Assembly: GCA_944323955.1 (NCBI GenBank)
Contig: CALUUK010000002.1
Location: 62,001-126,000, forward strand
Direction of reading: 5' to 3'
From: Candidatus Gastranaerophilales bacterium
GTDB taxonomy: Bacteria; Cyanobacteriota; Vampirovibrionia; Gastranaerophilales; Gastranaerophilaceae
Length of the DNA stretch: 64,000 bases
Below the pieces are notes generated by a model, which was not told where the DNA came from, ran no database searches, and was given only the letters and a program-made list of their open reading frames with translations. Shown piece after piece: positions 25,902 to 33,605 of this stretch; position 1 is the stretch's first letter; every line of letters starts with the position of its first letter. Both the position numbers and the translations under genes were made by a program.

Positions 25902-26804
25902 TTATAATGCCCCGTTTAGCTTCCTGCTGTATTTTATAATACTTTCTTTATATTGATTATCTTGCATAAATCCCAATGATGCAATAGCCTTATTTATATA
26001 TTCATTAATGGTTTCTTGTGTCTTGTTCAATATTGCCGGATTCTTCCGCAATTCGGCTGTGATTTCTTCATTATTCATTTTTGTAATGTCTTTAATATTT
26101 TCAGCCAGCAAAATAACGGGCAATGTATATATTCCGTTGTGAATATCGGATAAAGAAGGCTTTCCTTCATCAGTATTTAAGATGTTATCAAGGTCATCTT
26201 TTATTTGGAAAGCTATGCCGAAATTTATTGCAAAATTGCGAATGTCGCTTCTATAATTCGAATTTTCAATAATACATAATGATTCAAGCGCTGCTGCGAA
26301 AAGCTCTGCGGTTTTATTTTGTGTTTTCCTCAGATACTCTTCAATTGTCGGGATTTTGTTAAGAGAAAAATGTTGGTTTATTTCACCTTCGCACATCTTT
26401 TGCAGTGTAAATGAATATAATTCAATTATTTCCATATCTCCCAGTTTGGATAAAAGCTGCATGGCGGCGGATAATAAAATATCACCTGAAAGTACGCTTA
26501 AATTATTCCCCAGAGTGATATTTAAAGAGGCGTTGCCCCGTCTTATATCAGCATTGTCTATAATATCATCATGAATCAATGTAGCATTATGGATAAGTTC
26601 AACCGCAGCCGATAACATTAAAATTTTATTCGATATTTTATAATTCATTGCATTTGCAACGAAAAATATTAAAGCGGGTCTTATTCGTTTTGACTTTGAA
26701 AAAACGAAATTATTAATATCTTTTGATATTTCCTCAGGTACTATATTTAGTGCATTTCCCAGTAATTTATTTAGTAAATTTAATTCATTTTCTATAATTT
26801 TCAT
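25902..26804 (-). CDS. trans-polyprenyl diphosphate synthase
   Basis: This enzyme makes linear isoprenoid chains by condensing isopentenyl diphosphate onto an allylic primer. The 300-aa product has the first Asp-rich motif in LIHDDIIDNADIRRGNASL, the LSGDILLSAAMQLL segment and the second Asp-rich motif in FQIKDDLDNILNTDEGKPSLSD. Chain length cannot be set from sequence alone, but the size and motifs fit medium- or long-chain synthases better than farnesyl synthase. A TAAAAT box ends 6 nt before the ATG and there is no ribosome-binding site, so a leaderless message is possible. It is coupled to lepB. Confidence 0.88.
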   Translation of the reverse strand: MKIIENELNLLNKLLGNALNIVPEEISKDINNFVFSKSKRIRPALIFFVANAMNYKISNKILMLSAAVELIHNATLIHDDIIDNADIRRGNASLNITLGNNLSVLSGDILLSAAMQLLSKLGDMEIIELYSFTLQKMCEGEINQHFSLNKIPTIEEYLRKTQNKTAELFAAALESLCIIENSNYRSDIRNFAINFGIAFQIKDDLDNILNTDEGKPSLSDIHNGIYTLPVILLAENIKDITKMNNEEITAELRKNPAILNKTQETINEYINKAIASLGFMQDNQYKESIIKYSRKLNGAL

Positions 26805-26875
26805 AAATATATTTTATTACAAATAACAAATTTTTTTATGTTTGATTGTTCATCCTGATAAGGGTAAGCGCTAAT

Positions 26876-27244
26876 ATGAATATACTGGCAAACATAAATG
26901 AACTTCCGAAAGGCAATTTGCAAAAATCAACGCAGCCTGACATAAAAAAAGAAACTCCTTTAAAAAAGGATGCATATAAACCTGACGTTTTAGATTTTCT
27001 GAGTGAAAAAGTTGTAAATAAAAATGACTTGAATGACATGGTAACAACACCTAGAGCTATTTTTAAAGGTTATTTATGTTTTACGGCCGGAACGGCGATA
27101 AATACAATTGCAAGTTTTATAAAAAATAATAAAATAGCAAATCCTTTAAAAATTTTGGGATGTATAACATCAATTATCGGTACATATAATTTTGTAAAAC
27201 CATATCTTATAAGAAGTGATAAATTGACTGAAACGGGAAAATAA
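26876..27244 (+). CDS. 122-aa protein with one or two membrane segments
   Basis: The first half is hydrophilic and Lys-rich (LPKGNLQKSTQPDIKKETPL). The second half has a likely membrane hairpin (YLCFTAGTAINTIASFI, ILGCITSIIGTYNFV), then a short polar tail. The start at 26876 is chosen because AAGGGTAAG lies 8 nt upstream; the frame extends 10 codons further without support. The family is not recognised. It is followed after 47 bp by another small membrane protein. Confidence 0.6.
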   Translation: MNILANINELPKGNLQKSTQPDIKKETPLKKDAYKPDVLDFLSEKVVNKNDLNDMVTTPRAIFKGYLCFTAGTAINTIASFIKNNKIANPLKILGCITSIIGTYNFVKPYLIRSDKLTETGK

Positions 27245-27291
27245 TATAATATACAACATATGGCAGTGCTTTTTATTGAGAGGTGTTTGTT

Positions 27292-27531
27292 ATGAATAAG
27301 ATATTATTTTGGCTTTGTGTTCTTGGATTGCTTGTGTATGCTCAGCAAAATAACTGGTTTAAACCGATAGGTGATTTTTTTGGAATGATAAAAAGCGATA
27401 TTGAATATCAGAAGAACTTGATGCCTGAAGATGAGCCTGAAATTGATGACGGCGGTATTTTGACCCTGGAAAAAGGCGAGAAAAAAGTTGTAAGAAGAAG
27501 CGCTTTAGGAAGAGTATACAGCGGACAATAG
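27292..27531 (+). CDS. 79-aa single-pass membrane protein
   Basis: The product starts with a membrane segment (KILFWLCVLGLLVYAQ), followed by a short amphipathic stretch (FKPIGDFFGMIKSDIEYQKN), an acidic patch (PEDEPEIDDGG) and a basic C-terminus (KKVVRRSALGRVYSGQ). AGAGGTG 8 nt before ATG 27292 sets the start. The pattern of a short anchor plus charged tail suggests a small envelope or assembly factor, but the family is not recognised. It lies about 95 bp before tRNA-Gly. Confidence 0.6.
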   Translation: MNKILFWLCVLGLLVYAQQNNWFKPIGDFFGMIKSDIEYQKNLMPEDEPEIDDGGILTLEKGEKKVVRRSALGRVYSGQ

Positions 27532-27624
27532 TTTCGATGCCGATTTTGCCGTATTGAAATAAGTTGATTAAAATACCACTTGAAAAAAATAATTGTGCAT
27601 GTATAATAAAATCACCAAGTAAAT

Positions 27625-27696
27625 GCGAGAGTAATTCAGTGGTAGAATGCTTCCTTGCCAAGGAAGATGTCGCGAGTTCGAGCCTCGTCTCTCGCT
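27625..27696 (+). tRNA. tRNA-Gly (anticodon GCC)
   Basis: The 72-nt gene folds as a canonical tRNA. The acceptor stem is GCGAGAG/CTCTCGC with discriminator T. The D-arm contains TTCAGTGGTAGAA. The anticodon stem CTTCC/GGAAG encloses TTGCCAA with anticodon GCC at 27657-27659. The T-arm contains GTTCGAGCC. CCA is not encoded. A strong terminator follows at once. Confidence 0.97.
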
Positions 27697-27734
27697 AATA
27701 AAGAAGCCCCGCCTGTTGGCAGGGCTTCTTTATT
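27697..27734 (+). terminator. intrinsic terminator of tRNA-Gly
   Basis: The arms AATAAAGAAGCCC and GGGCTTCTTTATT form a perfect 13-bp stem (27697-27709 with 27722-27734). The top loop contains a further GCC/GGC pair. The T-rich 3' arm supplies the U-tract. It begins on the base after the tRNA. Confidence 0.85.
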
Positions 27735-27843
27735 GCGTTAGCAAAGGTTTGAAAAACGAGCGACAGTCGCGATACAAAGCGAATTGGTCGAGCTGAGGCG
27801 AGACAAATGAGCCTGTATGCGGAGGCGAAAGCCGAAGCTGTGA

Positions 27844-27860
27844 GAGCCTCGTCTCTCGCT
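27844..27860 (+). repeat. 17-bp copy of the tRNA-Gly 3' end (att-like)
   Basis: GAGCCTCGTCTCTCGCT is an exact copy of the last 17 nt of tRNA-Gly (27680-27696), in the same orientation and 164 bp downstream. The 109 bp between the terminator and this copy (27735-27843) are GC-richer than the surroundings and have no gene. The arrangement is that of an integration scar and closely parallels the copy next to tRNA-Leu. Confidence 0.7.
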
Positions 27861-27879
27861 CCATTTAAAAGATAATAAC

Positions 27880-27906
27880 AGCAAGCATTTTACAGCTTGC
27901 TTTTTT
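27880..27906 (+). terminator. intrinsic terminator after the tRNA-Gly tail copy
   Basis: AGCAAGC, loop ATTTTACA, then GCTTGCT run into six T (27901-27906). It lies 20 bp after the duplicated tail and has no gene of its own upstream, so it may have come with the inserted segment. Confidence 0.6.
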
Positions 27907-27956
27907 AATGCGGATTTTTAGCTTGAAATCCTTTTGTGCATATTTTGTGTAGTTTT

Positions 27957-27977
27957 CTACTACTGAATTACTCTCGT
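27957..27977 (-). repeat. inverted copy of the tRNA-Gly 5' end
   Basis: Read on the minus strand these 21 nt match the first 21 nt of tRNA-Gly (27625-27645) at 19 positions, differing only at the first and seventeenth bases. The copy lies 16 bp beyond the stop of the broken integrase gene. It may be an attachment site or the rest of a second tRNA-Gly. The remainder of the gap 27861-28368 holds the terminator, the integrase remnant and about 160 bp of AT-rich sequence without features. Confidence 0.6.
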
Positions 27978-27992
27978 ATTTGTTTATGTGTT

Positions 27993-28208
27993 TTAATATT
28001 CTTTATAATTTGATAATGCTTCAATGGCTGAAATTTTTTGTGCGTGTATTGTATGTGCATATCTCATTGTTGTTTGTATTTTTGCATGGTTAAGTATTAA
28101 CAAGTTGATTACAGCTACACAGTTATTCTCAAATATTAAATTAACACTATCAGCAAGGTTAACTATAGCGAACAAGACCAAATTGATTACAGTTATTCGA
28201 TTATACAA
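27993..28208 (-). pseudogene. C-terminal remnant of a tyrosine recombinase (integrase)
   Basis: The last 33 residues are typical of the end of a phage-type integrase: LNHAKIQTTMRYAHTIHAQK, with the conserved His after Leu-Asn and the nucleophile Tyr in TTMRY. The residues before this (INLVLFAIVNLADSVNLIFE) do not fit an integrase, and the R-H-R box is missing, so the gene has been cut and frame-shifted. The plus-strand frame over it shows no family features. With the tRNA-Gly copies on the same side, it marks a decayed integrative element. Confidence 0.65.
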
Positions 28209-28368
28209 TAAGGTTTTCTTTTTTCAAAGCAAACAATGGCTGATTTACAATCTAGTCGGAAAATATCGGGGATGCTGTTTATAATTAATATAATTACAGT
28301 CGTATAAGAACGACAGTATTCGCTTTATAAAGAAAGATAATCAAAAGTTATAAAAATATAATAAATAC

Positions 28369-29763
28369 TTAAATGTCTTGATTCAGGCTGTATAAGTCTA
28401 TTCCGCCTGCCGCTTTATATAAACTTATGGTTGAAATTATTGAGTTGATTTTATTTGATACTTCTTCTTTCTCGCTTATTAAATATGCTTCCTGTGCATA
28501 TAAAAGTTCTATATTACCGGAAGCTCCGATATTATTTTTATCTTTTGCAAGTTCAAATATTTTAGTTTGAGTTTTAAGCCTGCTGCTACTTTCTTCATAA
28601 TTTCTCATTGCGGTTTTATATTCTAAAAGTCCGGAATTAACCTCTTTTATAGCTTCCAATATAGTCTTTTGATAATCATTCAGAGCTTCTTCATACTGGA
28701 ATTTTTTGAACTTAAAAAATGCCATTTTTCTTCCGCCTGAGAATATATCCATAGACGGCATTACTCCAAGATTTAAGAATTGCGAAGGTGAATTAAGAAG
28801 ATTACCCAGCTTATAAGCGTTTAATCCGAACTGACCTACGATTGTGAATTTTGGAAGAAATTCTCTTTTTGCAACTTTTACGTCAAATCCTATTTTTCTG
28901 ATGTTTGCTTCTTCTTGCTTAAAATCAGGCCGATTTTCTATTATCGTGGAATTGTAACCGTCGGGTATATTTCTTAAAAGAGTTACGTTTTGATAGTCAT
29001 TTCTGGTTATTTTTTCATCATTTCCAAATGAAAGATAAACTTTCATGCTCTCTTCCAGAATATCTTTGGTTAATTTATGTTTGTTTCTTTCTTCTTTTAA
29101 GGAGGTTAAAAAAGATTCTTCGGCAAGTACTTCGTTTACGGAACATAAACCTGCTTTATATTTTTCAGAAGTTAAAGAAACAATTTTTTCCTGAATGCTG
29201 ACAAGTTCATCTTGAATTTGAAGAAGTTTATCGGCTTTAATAAGATTAAAGTAATCAGCTGAGAAATCAGAAGTTAAGGAGATATAAGTTGCTCTTTGAG
29301 CTTGTTTGACGATTTCCAATTGTTCTTTAACACTTTTTGTTTTTAATCTGTTTGAACCCCAAATATCAACTTCATATCCCATTGTAAACGGAAGATAGTA
29401 GTTATATTGCGAATAACTCGGAATTTGCATTGCAGGCCCGAATTGCTGCATTGATGTTCTTAAGTCTCTGTTTATATCACCTGAAAAACCAAGGAAAGGA
29501 AGTTCCGATGCAAATTGCATTTTTACAAGTTTTTCATTTTCCTTAATTTTTAGTTCGGCATTTTTTAAGTCATAGTTATTCTTATAAACGGTTATTAGAT
29601 TATCTGTGAGATAATCATCATTGAATTTTCTCCACCAGTCGAGATTTAAATATTCAAGAGTTTTTTCATCCTGAAGATTTGTTTTTGTTTCCTCTTTGTT
29701 TTTGGAGTATGCCGGCAATATTATTAATGTTATTAATAAGGTTAGTATAAAAAATTTTTTCAT
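28369..29763 (-). CDS. TolC/OprM-type outer-membrane efflux channel
   Basis: The 464-aa protein has a signal peptide (KKFFILTLLITLIILPAYS) and two outer-membrane-efflux repeats of long helices, with LDWWRKFNDDYLTDNLITVY at the N-terminus, as in NodT/OprM-type channels. Further motifs are YEVDIWGSNRLKTKSVKE, YKAGLCSVNEVLAEES, RPDFKQEEANIRKIG and PSMDIFSGGRK, all standard for the family. There is no lipobox. It is divergent from the marR-emrA-emrB genes and shares their operator, so it should be the exit duct of this efflux pump. Confidence 0.9.
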   Translation of the reverse strand: MKKFFILTLLITLIILPAYSKNKEETKTNLQDEKTLEYLNLDWWRKFNDDYLTDNLITVYKNNYDLKNAELKIKENEKLVKMQFASELPFLGFSGDINRDLRTSMQQFGPAMQIPSYSQYNYYLPFTMGYEVDIWGSNRLKTKSVKEQLEIVKQAQRATYISLTSDFSADYFNLIKADKLLQIQDELVSIQEKIVSLTSEKYKAGLCSVNEVLAEESFLTSLKEERNKHKLTKDILEESMKVYLSFGNDEKITRNDYQNVTLLRNIPDGYNSTIIENRPDFKQEEANIRKIGFDVKVAKREFLPKFTIVGQFGLNAYKLGNLLNSPSQFLNLGVMPSMDIFSGGRKMAFFKFKKFQYEEALNDYQKTILEAIKEVNSGLLEYKTAMRNYEESSSRLKTQTKIFELAKDKNNIGASGNIELLYAQEAYLISEKEEVSNKINSIISTISLYKAAGGIDLYSLNQDI

Positions 29764-29779
29764 GGTAAATATTCTTAAA

Positions 29780-29813
29780 TTTTTCTTGTGCTATAATTAC
29801 ATCACAAGAAAAA
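29780..29813. promoter_or_regulatory. MarR-type palindromic operator between the channel gene and marR
   Basis: TTTTTCTTGTG and CACAAGAAAAA form perfect 11-bp inverted arms around a 12-bp centre that contains TATAAT (29792-29797). A regulator bound here would cover the -10 box of the marR operon and lies 17 bp upstream of the divergent channel gene start. Both directions are probably repressed together. Confidence 0.75.
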
Positions 29814-29827
29814 AGGAAAATCAATTT

Positions 29828-30283
29828 GTGAAAAAAATAATTTTTGGAAAGAGAATAGTTACAAGCATATATAATACAGGAATTGTATTAAGGGCATTGT
29901 CATCTCAAACTTTTTCCGAGATGGGATTTGAAATAACACCCGAACAATATCTTATACTTGATTTGATAATTGAAAACGGTGCTTTGTATCAGAGACAAAT
30001 CGCCGAAATTACACTTAAAGACAGAGGTAATGTTGCAAGGATTATTAAAATTCTGGAAGAGAAAAATCTTATTACAAAATCACAAGCAACACAGCGCAGA
30101 AGAATATACAAAATATCCGTAACCGAAAAGGGCAGGGAATTGAGAGATAAGATGAAGCCGGTTACAGAGAATTTGAGAAGAACTTTTGCAAAAGATGTGT
30201 CCGAAGAAGAACTTACAATTACTTTAAATACACTAAAAAAAGTATACGGAAACGCCAGGGGATTGGTTAAATTACAAATATAG
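29828..30283 (+). CDS. MarR-family transcriptional regulator
   Basis: The winged-helix regulator has the MarR layout: an N-terminal dimerisation helix, TPEQYLILDLIIENGALYQRQIAEI, the recognition helix GNVARIIKILEEKNLITKS, the wing QRRRIYKISVTEKGRELRDK, and C-terminal dimer helices. The start is put at GTG 29828 with AAGGAAAA upstream (151 aa); the frame runs further back through the operator, which makes earlier starts unlikely. It is 11 bp before emrA and almost surely represses the pump by binding the palindrome at 29780-29813. Confidence 0.88.
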   Translation: MKKIIFGKRIVTSIYNTGIVLRALSSQTFSEMGFEITPEQYLILDLIIENGALYQRQIAEITLKDRGNVARIIKILEEKNLITKSQATQRRRIYKISVTEKGRELRDKMKPVTENLRRTFAKDVSEEELTITLNTLKKVYGNARGLVKLQI

Positions 30284-30294
30284 AGGGAAAGAAA

Positions 30295-31248
30295 ATGGCC
30301 GAAGACAAAAGACATATATATGAAAAAAAACGTGTAATAGTACCTGCAATTACAGCATTTATAATACTTATTCTCGGAACAATAATTTCGATAAATTCAA
30401 TGTTTTATAAATCGACAGATGATGCTTTTGTTGAAGGACATATAATAACTGTGGCTCCAAGAATATCGGGGCCTGTAATAAAACTGAATGTTGAAGATAA
30501 TCAGGAGGTAAAAAAAGGAGATTTATTGCTCGAAATAGATCCTGTTGATTATGAAACAAAATTGAAACAATCAAAAGCAAAATTGGAGGAGGCAAAAGCC
30601 GCACTGGTCAGTTCAGAAAATCAAGTTGAGAAAAGTTTTTCCGAGTTGGAATTTGCCGGGAATGATTATGAAAGATATTCTCAAATGTATGAAAAAGGAA
30701 TTGCTTCAACGCAAGATTATGATACAGCAAGAACAAGACTTGCAACTGCACAATCAGAGAATAAATCCGCTAATGCAAGACATGATGAACTCACGGCTTC
30801 CGTTAAAAGACTTGAAGCCGAAGTTGAGGAAGATGAGTTAAATCTTTCATATACAAAAATTTATGCTGTTGCAGACGGAAAAATTACACACAGAAAAGTT
30901 GAACAGGGAAATTATGTACAGGTTGCTCAGCCTCTGTTTTCTATAGCGCAGGATAATGTCTGGGTTGTTGCAAACTTTAAAGAAACTCAGGTTGCTAATA
31001 TGAAAAAAGGGCAGAGTGTAAAAATTAAAATAGATGCATACGGAAATAAAAAATTTAACGGTGAAGTAGACAGCCTCCAGATGTCATCAGGTGCAAAGGC
31101 AAGTTTGTTTCCGCCTGAAAATGCCGTCGGAAGCTATGTAAAAATTGTTCAGAGAATCCCCGTAAAAATAATTTTTACCGATGATATTTCAGAATATAAC
31201 ATAATTCCCGGGATGTCTGTTGTACCGACAGTTAAAGTAAAAGGGTAG
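30295..31248 (+). CDS. emrA: EmrA/HlyD-type membrane fusion protein
   Basis: This periplasmic adaptor links the inner-membrane transporter to the outer-membrane channel. The 317-aa product has one membrane anchor (VIVPAITAFIILILGTIISI), then SMFYKSTDDAFVEGHIITVAPRISG, the lipoyl half-motifs VKKGDLLLEIDPVDYE and ADGKITHRKVEQGNYVQ, an alpha-hairpin of about 90 residues and the beta-barrel VWVVANFKETQVANMKKGQ. All are standard for EmrA. It is the second gene of marR-emrA-emrB. Confidence 0.93.
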   Translation: MAEDKRHIYEKKRVIVPAITAFIILILGTIISINSMFYKSTDDAFVEGHIITVAPRISGPVIKLNVEDNQEVKKGDLLLEIDPVDYETKLKQSKAKLEEAKAALVSSENQVEKSFSELEFAGNDYERYSQMYEKGIASTQDYDTARTRLATAQSENKSANARHDELTASVKRLEAEVEEDELNLSYTKIYAVADGKITHRKVEQGNYVQVAQPLFSIAQDNVWVVANFKETQVANMKKGQSVKIKIDAYGNKKFNGEVDSLQMSSGAKASLFPPENAVGSYVKIVQRIPVKIIFTDDISEYNIIPGMSVVPTVKVKG

Positions 31249-31256
31249 GTTGTAGT

Positions 31257-32783
31257 TTGGCAAACGAAGTAAATACAGCGGCAAGACAAGTTCCGATATG
31301 GCTTATAGCAGTATCAATATTGATGCCTACGTCGTTTTCCGCTTTGGCAACTACGGCAACCAATGTTGCTATTCCACATATTTCCGGATATTTTGCCGCA
31401 ACTGCAGATGAAGCAAAATGGATTGTTACATCATATATGGTAGCAAATGCCTGCATGATTATGCTTTCTGGCTGGCTGGAACATTTGTTCGGAAGAAAAC
31501 AATTTATGAAAATCAGCATAATAATTTTTACGTTAGGTGCTTTAATTTGTGCGGTTGCTCCGTCTTTAAATATTATGGTAATAGGCCGTTTGATTCAGGG
31601 GATAGGGGGAGGTCCGATGACCCCGATGTCTCAAACTGTTTTATTGTCGGCTTTTCCTCCGGACAAAAAAGGAATAGCAATGTCATTATTTGGTTTTGCC
31701 GTAATGGTTTGTGCAATTTTAGGGCCTTCTTTCGGCGGTTTTCTTGTTGATAATTTAAATTGGCATTATATTTATTCTATTAATATTCCGGTCGGGATTG
31801 TATCTTATATGCTGGTGTGCAGAAATATTAGAGATACTGAACCTGAAAAAGGCGAACATCATATGGATTTTGTCGGGATGGGCGCTCTTATTCTATGGCT
31901 TGTTTCAATGCAAATAGTTTTGGACAAAGGTCAGCAATATAACTGGTTTGATTGCGGATGGATTGCATGGCTGTCAGGATTTTCACTTGTGGCATTATCA
32001 TTTTTAATTGTTTGGGAAATTGAAAATAAAAATTCTTTTATGCAATTAAGATTATTTAAAGATAAAAACTTTCTGACAGGTACAATCATCTCAACCGCAG
32101 TGAGTATGGTAGTTTTTACAACAATGTATCTTGCACCGCAGTTTTTGCAGAATGTTTTGGGCTATACGGCGCTTTTAAGCGGTATTACAATGGCACCGAG
32201 AGTAATCTCTTGTCTGATTATGCTGGCACTTATACCTTATCTGATGAAATTGTATGACAGCAGATTGTTGATAGCAATCGGATTTTTCTTTTTGGGACTT
32301 GCCACTTTTTGGTATACAAATGTAAATCTGTCCGTATCGTTTTTGTATGTTTCAATACCGAATATTCTTTTAGGGGTCGGGGTAATTCTGACTTTTATTC
32401 CGGTTTCCGCGCTTGCGCTTGGTACATTACCCAAAGAACAGCTCGCAAACGGGGCAAGTTTACATAATTTTTGCAAAACAATAGGTGTTGCGATTGTTGT
32501 TTCCATGTCTTCAACCCTTGTTGCCAGACATTCACAGATGCATCAAAATTATCTTGTTGATAATCTTTCAGCATTTAATCCCGTATTTCAGGAAAAGATG
32601 TCAGTGTGGATTAATATGTTTATCAGCGGTGCATCATCTTCTTTTGCCGTTGATAAAGCAAATGCATATGTCTATAAACAAATGGTTTCTCAATCAACTT
32701 TATTTGCTTATGTTGATACGTTTGCAATAGTTGCGGCACTGGCATTTTTGTTAATTCCTGTTGCATTTTTTATGAAAAAATAA
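31257..32783 (+). CDS. emrB: EmrB/QacA-type drug:H+ antiporter (MFS, DHA2)
   Basis: The 14-TM major facilitator exporter of 508 aa has the DHA2 start IWLIAVSILMPTSFSALATTATNVAIPHI, the WIVTSYMVANACMI motif, GWLEHLFGRKQ (motif A), VIGRLIQGIGGGPMTPM, and motif C FAVMVCAILGPSFGGFL. The likely start is TTG 31257 with GGTAGG upstream, 8 bp after emrA; no ATG exists in the first part. With the EmrA, channel and MarR proteins it makes a complete tripartite multidrug pump. The substrates are unknown. Confidence 0.93.
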   Translation: MANEVNTAARQVPIWLIAVSILMPTSFSALATTATNVAIPHISGYFAATADEAKWIVTSYMVANACMIMLSGWLEHLFGRKQFMKISIIIFTLGALICAVAPSLNIMVIGRLIQGIGGGPMTPMSQTVLLSAFPPDKKGIAMSLFGFAVMVCAILGPSFGGFLVDNLNWHYIYSINIPVGIVSYMLVCRNIRDTEPEKGEHHMDFVGMGALILWLVSMQIVLDKGQQYNWFDCGWIAWLSGFSLVALSFLIVWEIENKNSFMQLRLFKDKNFLTGTIISTAVSMVVFTTMYLAPQFLQNVLGYTALLSGITMAPRVISCLIMLALIPYLMKLYDSRLLIAIGFFFLGLATFWYTNVNLSVSFLYVSIPNILLGVGVILTFIPVSALALGTLPKEQLANGASLHNFCKTIGVAIVVSMSSTLVARHSQMHQNYLVDNLSAFNPVFQEKMSVWINMFISGASSSFAVDKANAYVYKQMVSQSTLFAYVDTFAIVAALAFLLIPVAFFMKK

Positions 32784-32849
32784 AAAATTAATTTTAATGC
32801 TTTATTTGATTGATAGATAAATTTTTGACTTAAAAAAACTTTTTATTAA

Positions 32850-33500
32850 ATGAGATATATGATAAGAAAAGTTAAACAATTTTTTAGAAAACTATTTAAA
32901 CCTGTAGATAACCCCGGTGAACAATGTGTCTTGGATCAGGTAAATTCTTTATATAATTCACTTAACGACGACATAATACATATATCTTTAGGTGATGACT
33001 TGATACCTTTTATAGAAATGATTATAAACACGACTTTTAATGCAAGAACAGCAATAAAAAATCAAACAGGATTTATCATGCCGGCAATAAAATATTCATC
33101 TGATTCAACTCTTCAGGAAAATGAAATATCAGTCATGATAAGAGGGAACATCGCTTTTAATAAATTTGTAATTCCGAATAAAGAGAATATTGAAAAAGAA
33201 ATTAAAGATACACTGGATGAACTGTATTTAAATAACCTTTCTGATATATTTTCTAATGAAATGGCTGAAAAATATATAGATGCGGTGATAGTTAAAAATA
33301 GAAAATTAGTGGCAGATATAAGCTATTATTTTTCAACTGTTGAAATAAAATATATTTTAAAAGAGTTATTGGAAAATGGTATATCTATATATAATATTGA
33401 TTTGATTTTTGAAAAAATATCCGAACAAATTTTTATGCATAATAATTCCCGAAAACATGACATTTATTCTATTTCAAAAAAAATAATAAAGGGTATGTAA
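32850..33500 (+). CDS. soluble FlhA C-terminal-like protein (FHIPEP family fragment)
   Basis: The 216-aa protein has no membrane segment but resembles the cytosolic domain of FlhA/InvA export-gate proteins. IIHISLGDDLIPFIEMI corresponds to the L.LG..LIPLVD segment. TGFIMPAIKYSSDSTLQENE followed by ISVMIRG corresponds to GIV.PP.RIRDN..L.P..Y.I..KG. VEIKYILKELLENGISIYNI corresponds to the L..VLQ.LL.E.VSIRDL segment. Order and spacing are right. The N-terminal eight-helix channel of FlhA is absent and no flagellar or type III genes adjoin it. It may bind export-type chaperones or be a domesticated relic. The start could be Met1 or Met4; no ribosome-binding site is obvious. Confidence 0.65.
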   Translation: MRYMIRKVKQFFRKLFKPVDNPGEQCVLDQVNSLYNSLNDDIIHISLGDDLIPFIEMIINTTFNARTAIKNQTGFIMPAIKYSSDSTLQENEISVMIRGNIAFNKFVIPNKENIEKEIKDTLDELYLNNLSDIFSNEMAEKYIDAVIVKNRKLVADISYYFSTVEIKYILKELLENGISIYNIDLIFEKISEQIFMHNNSRKHDIYSISKKIIKGM

Positions 33501-33605
33501 TTCATCTCGGCAATTTAATTTTTTGCAACATTGCTTATTATTTTATGTAATAGAAGAATTTTTTTGTTAAAATCGAAGAAGGATTTCATTATACAGGGGA
33601 TAATT

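Noticed and set aside
26836-27039. 67-codon minus-strand frame over the 122-aa membrane protein
   Set aside because: The plus-strand gene has a ribosome-binding site and a membrane-hairpin pattern; the minus frame has neither.
28024-28284. 86-codon plus-strand frame opposite the integrase remnant
   Set aside because: The minus-strand translation matches an integrase C-terminus, so this Ile/Cys-rich frame is its shadow.
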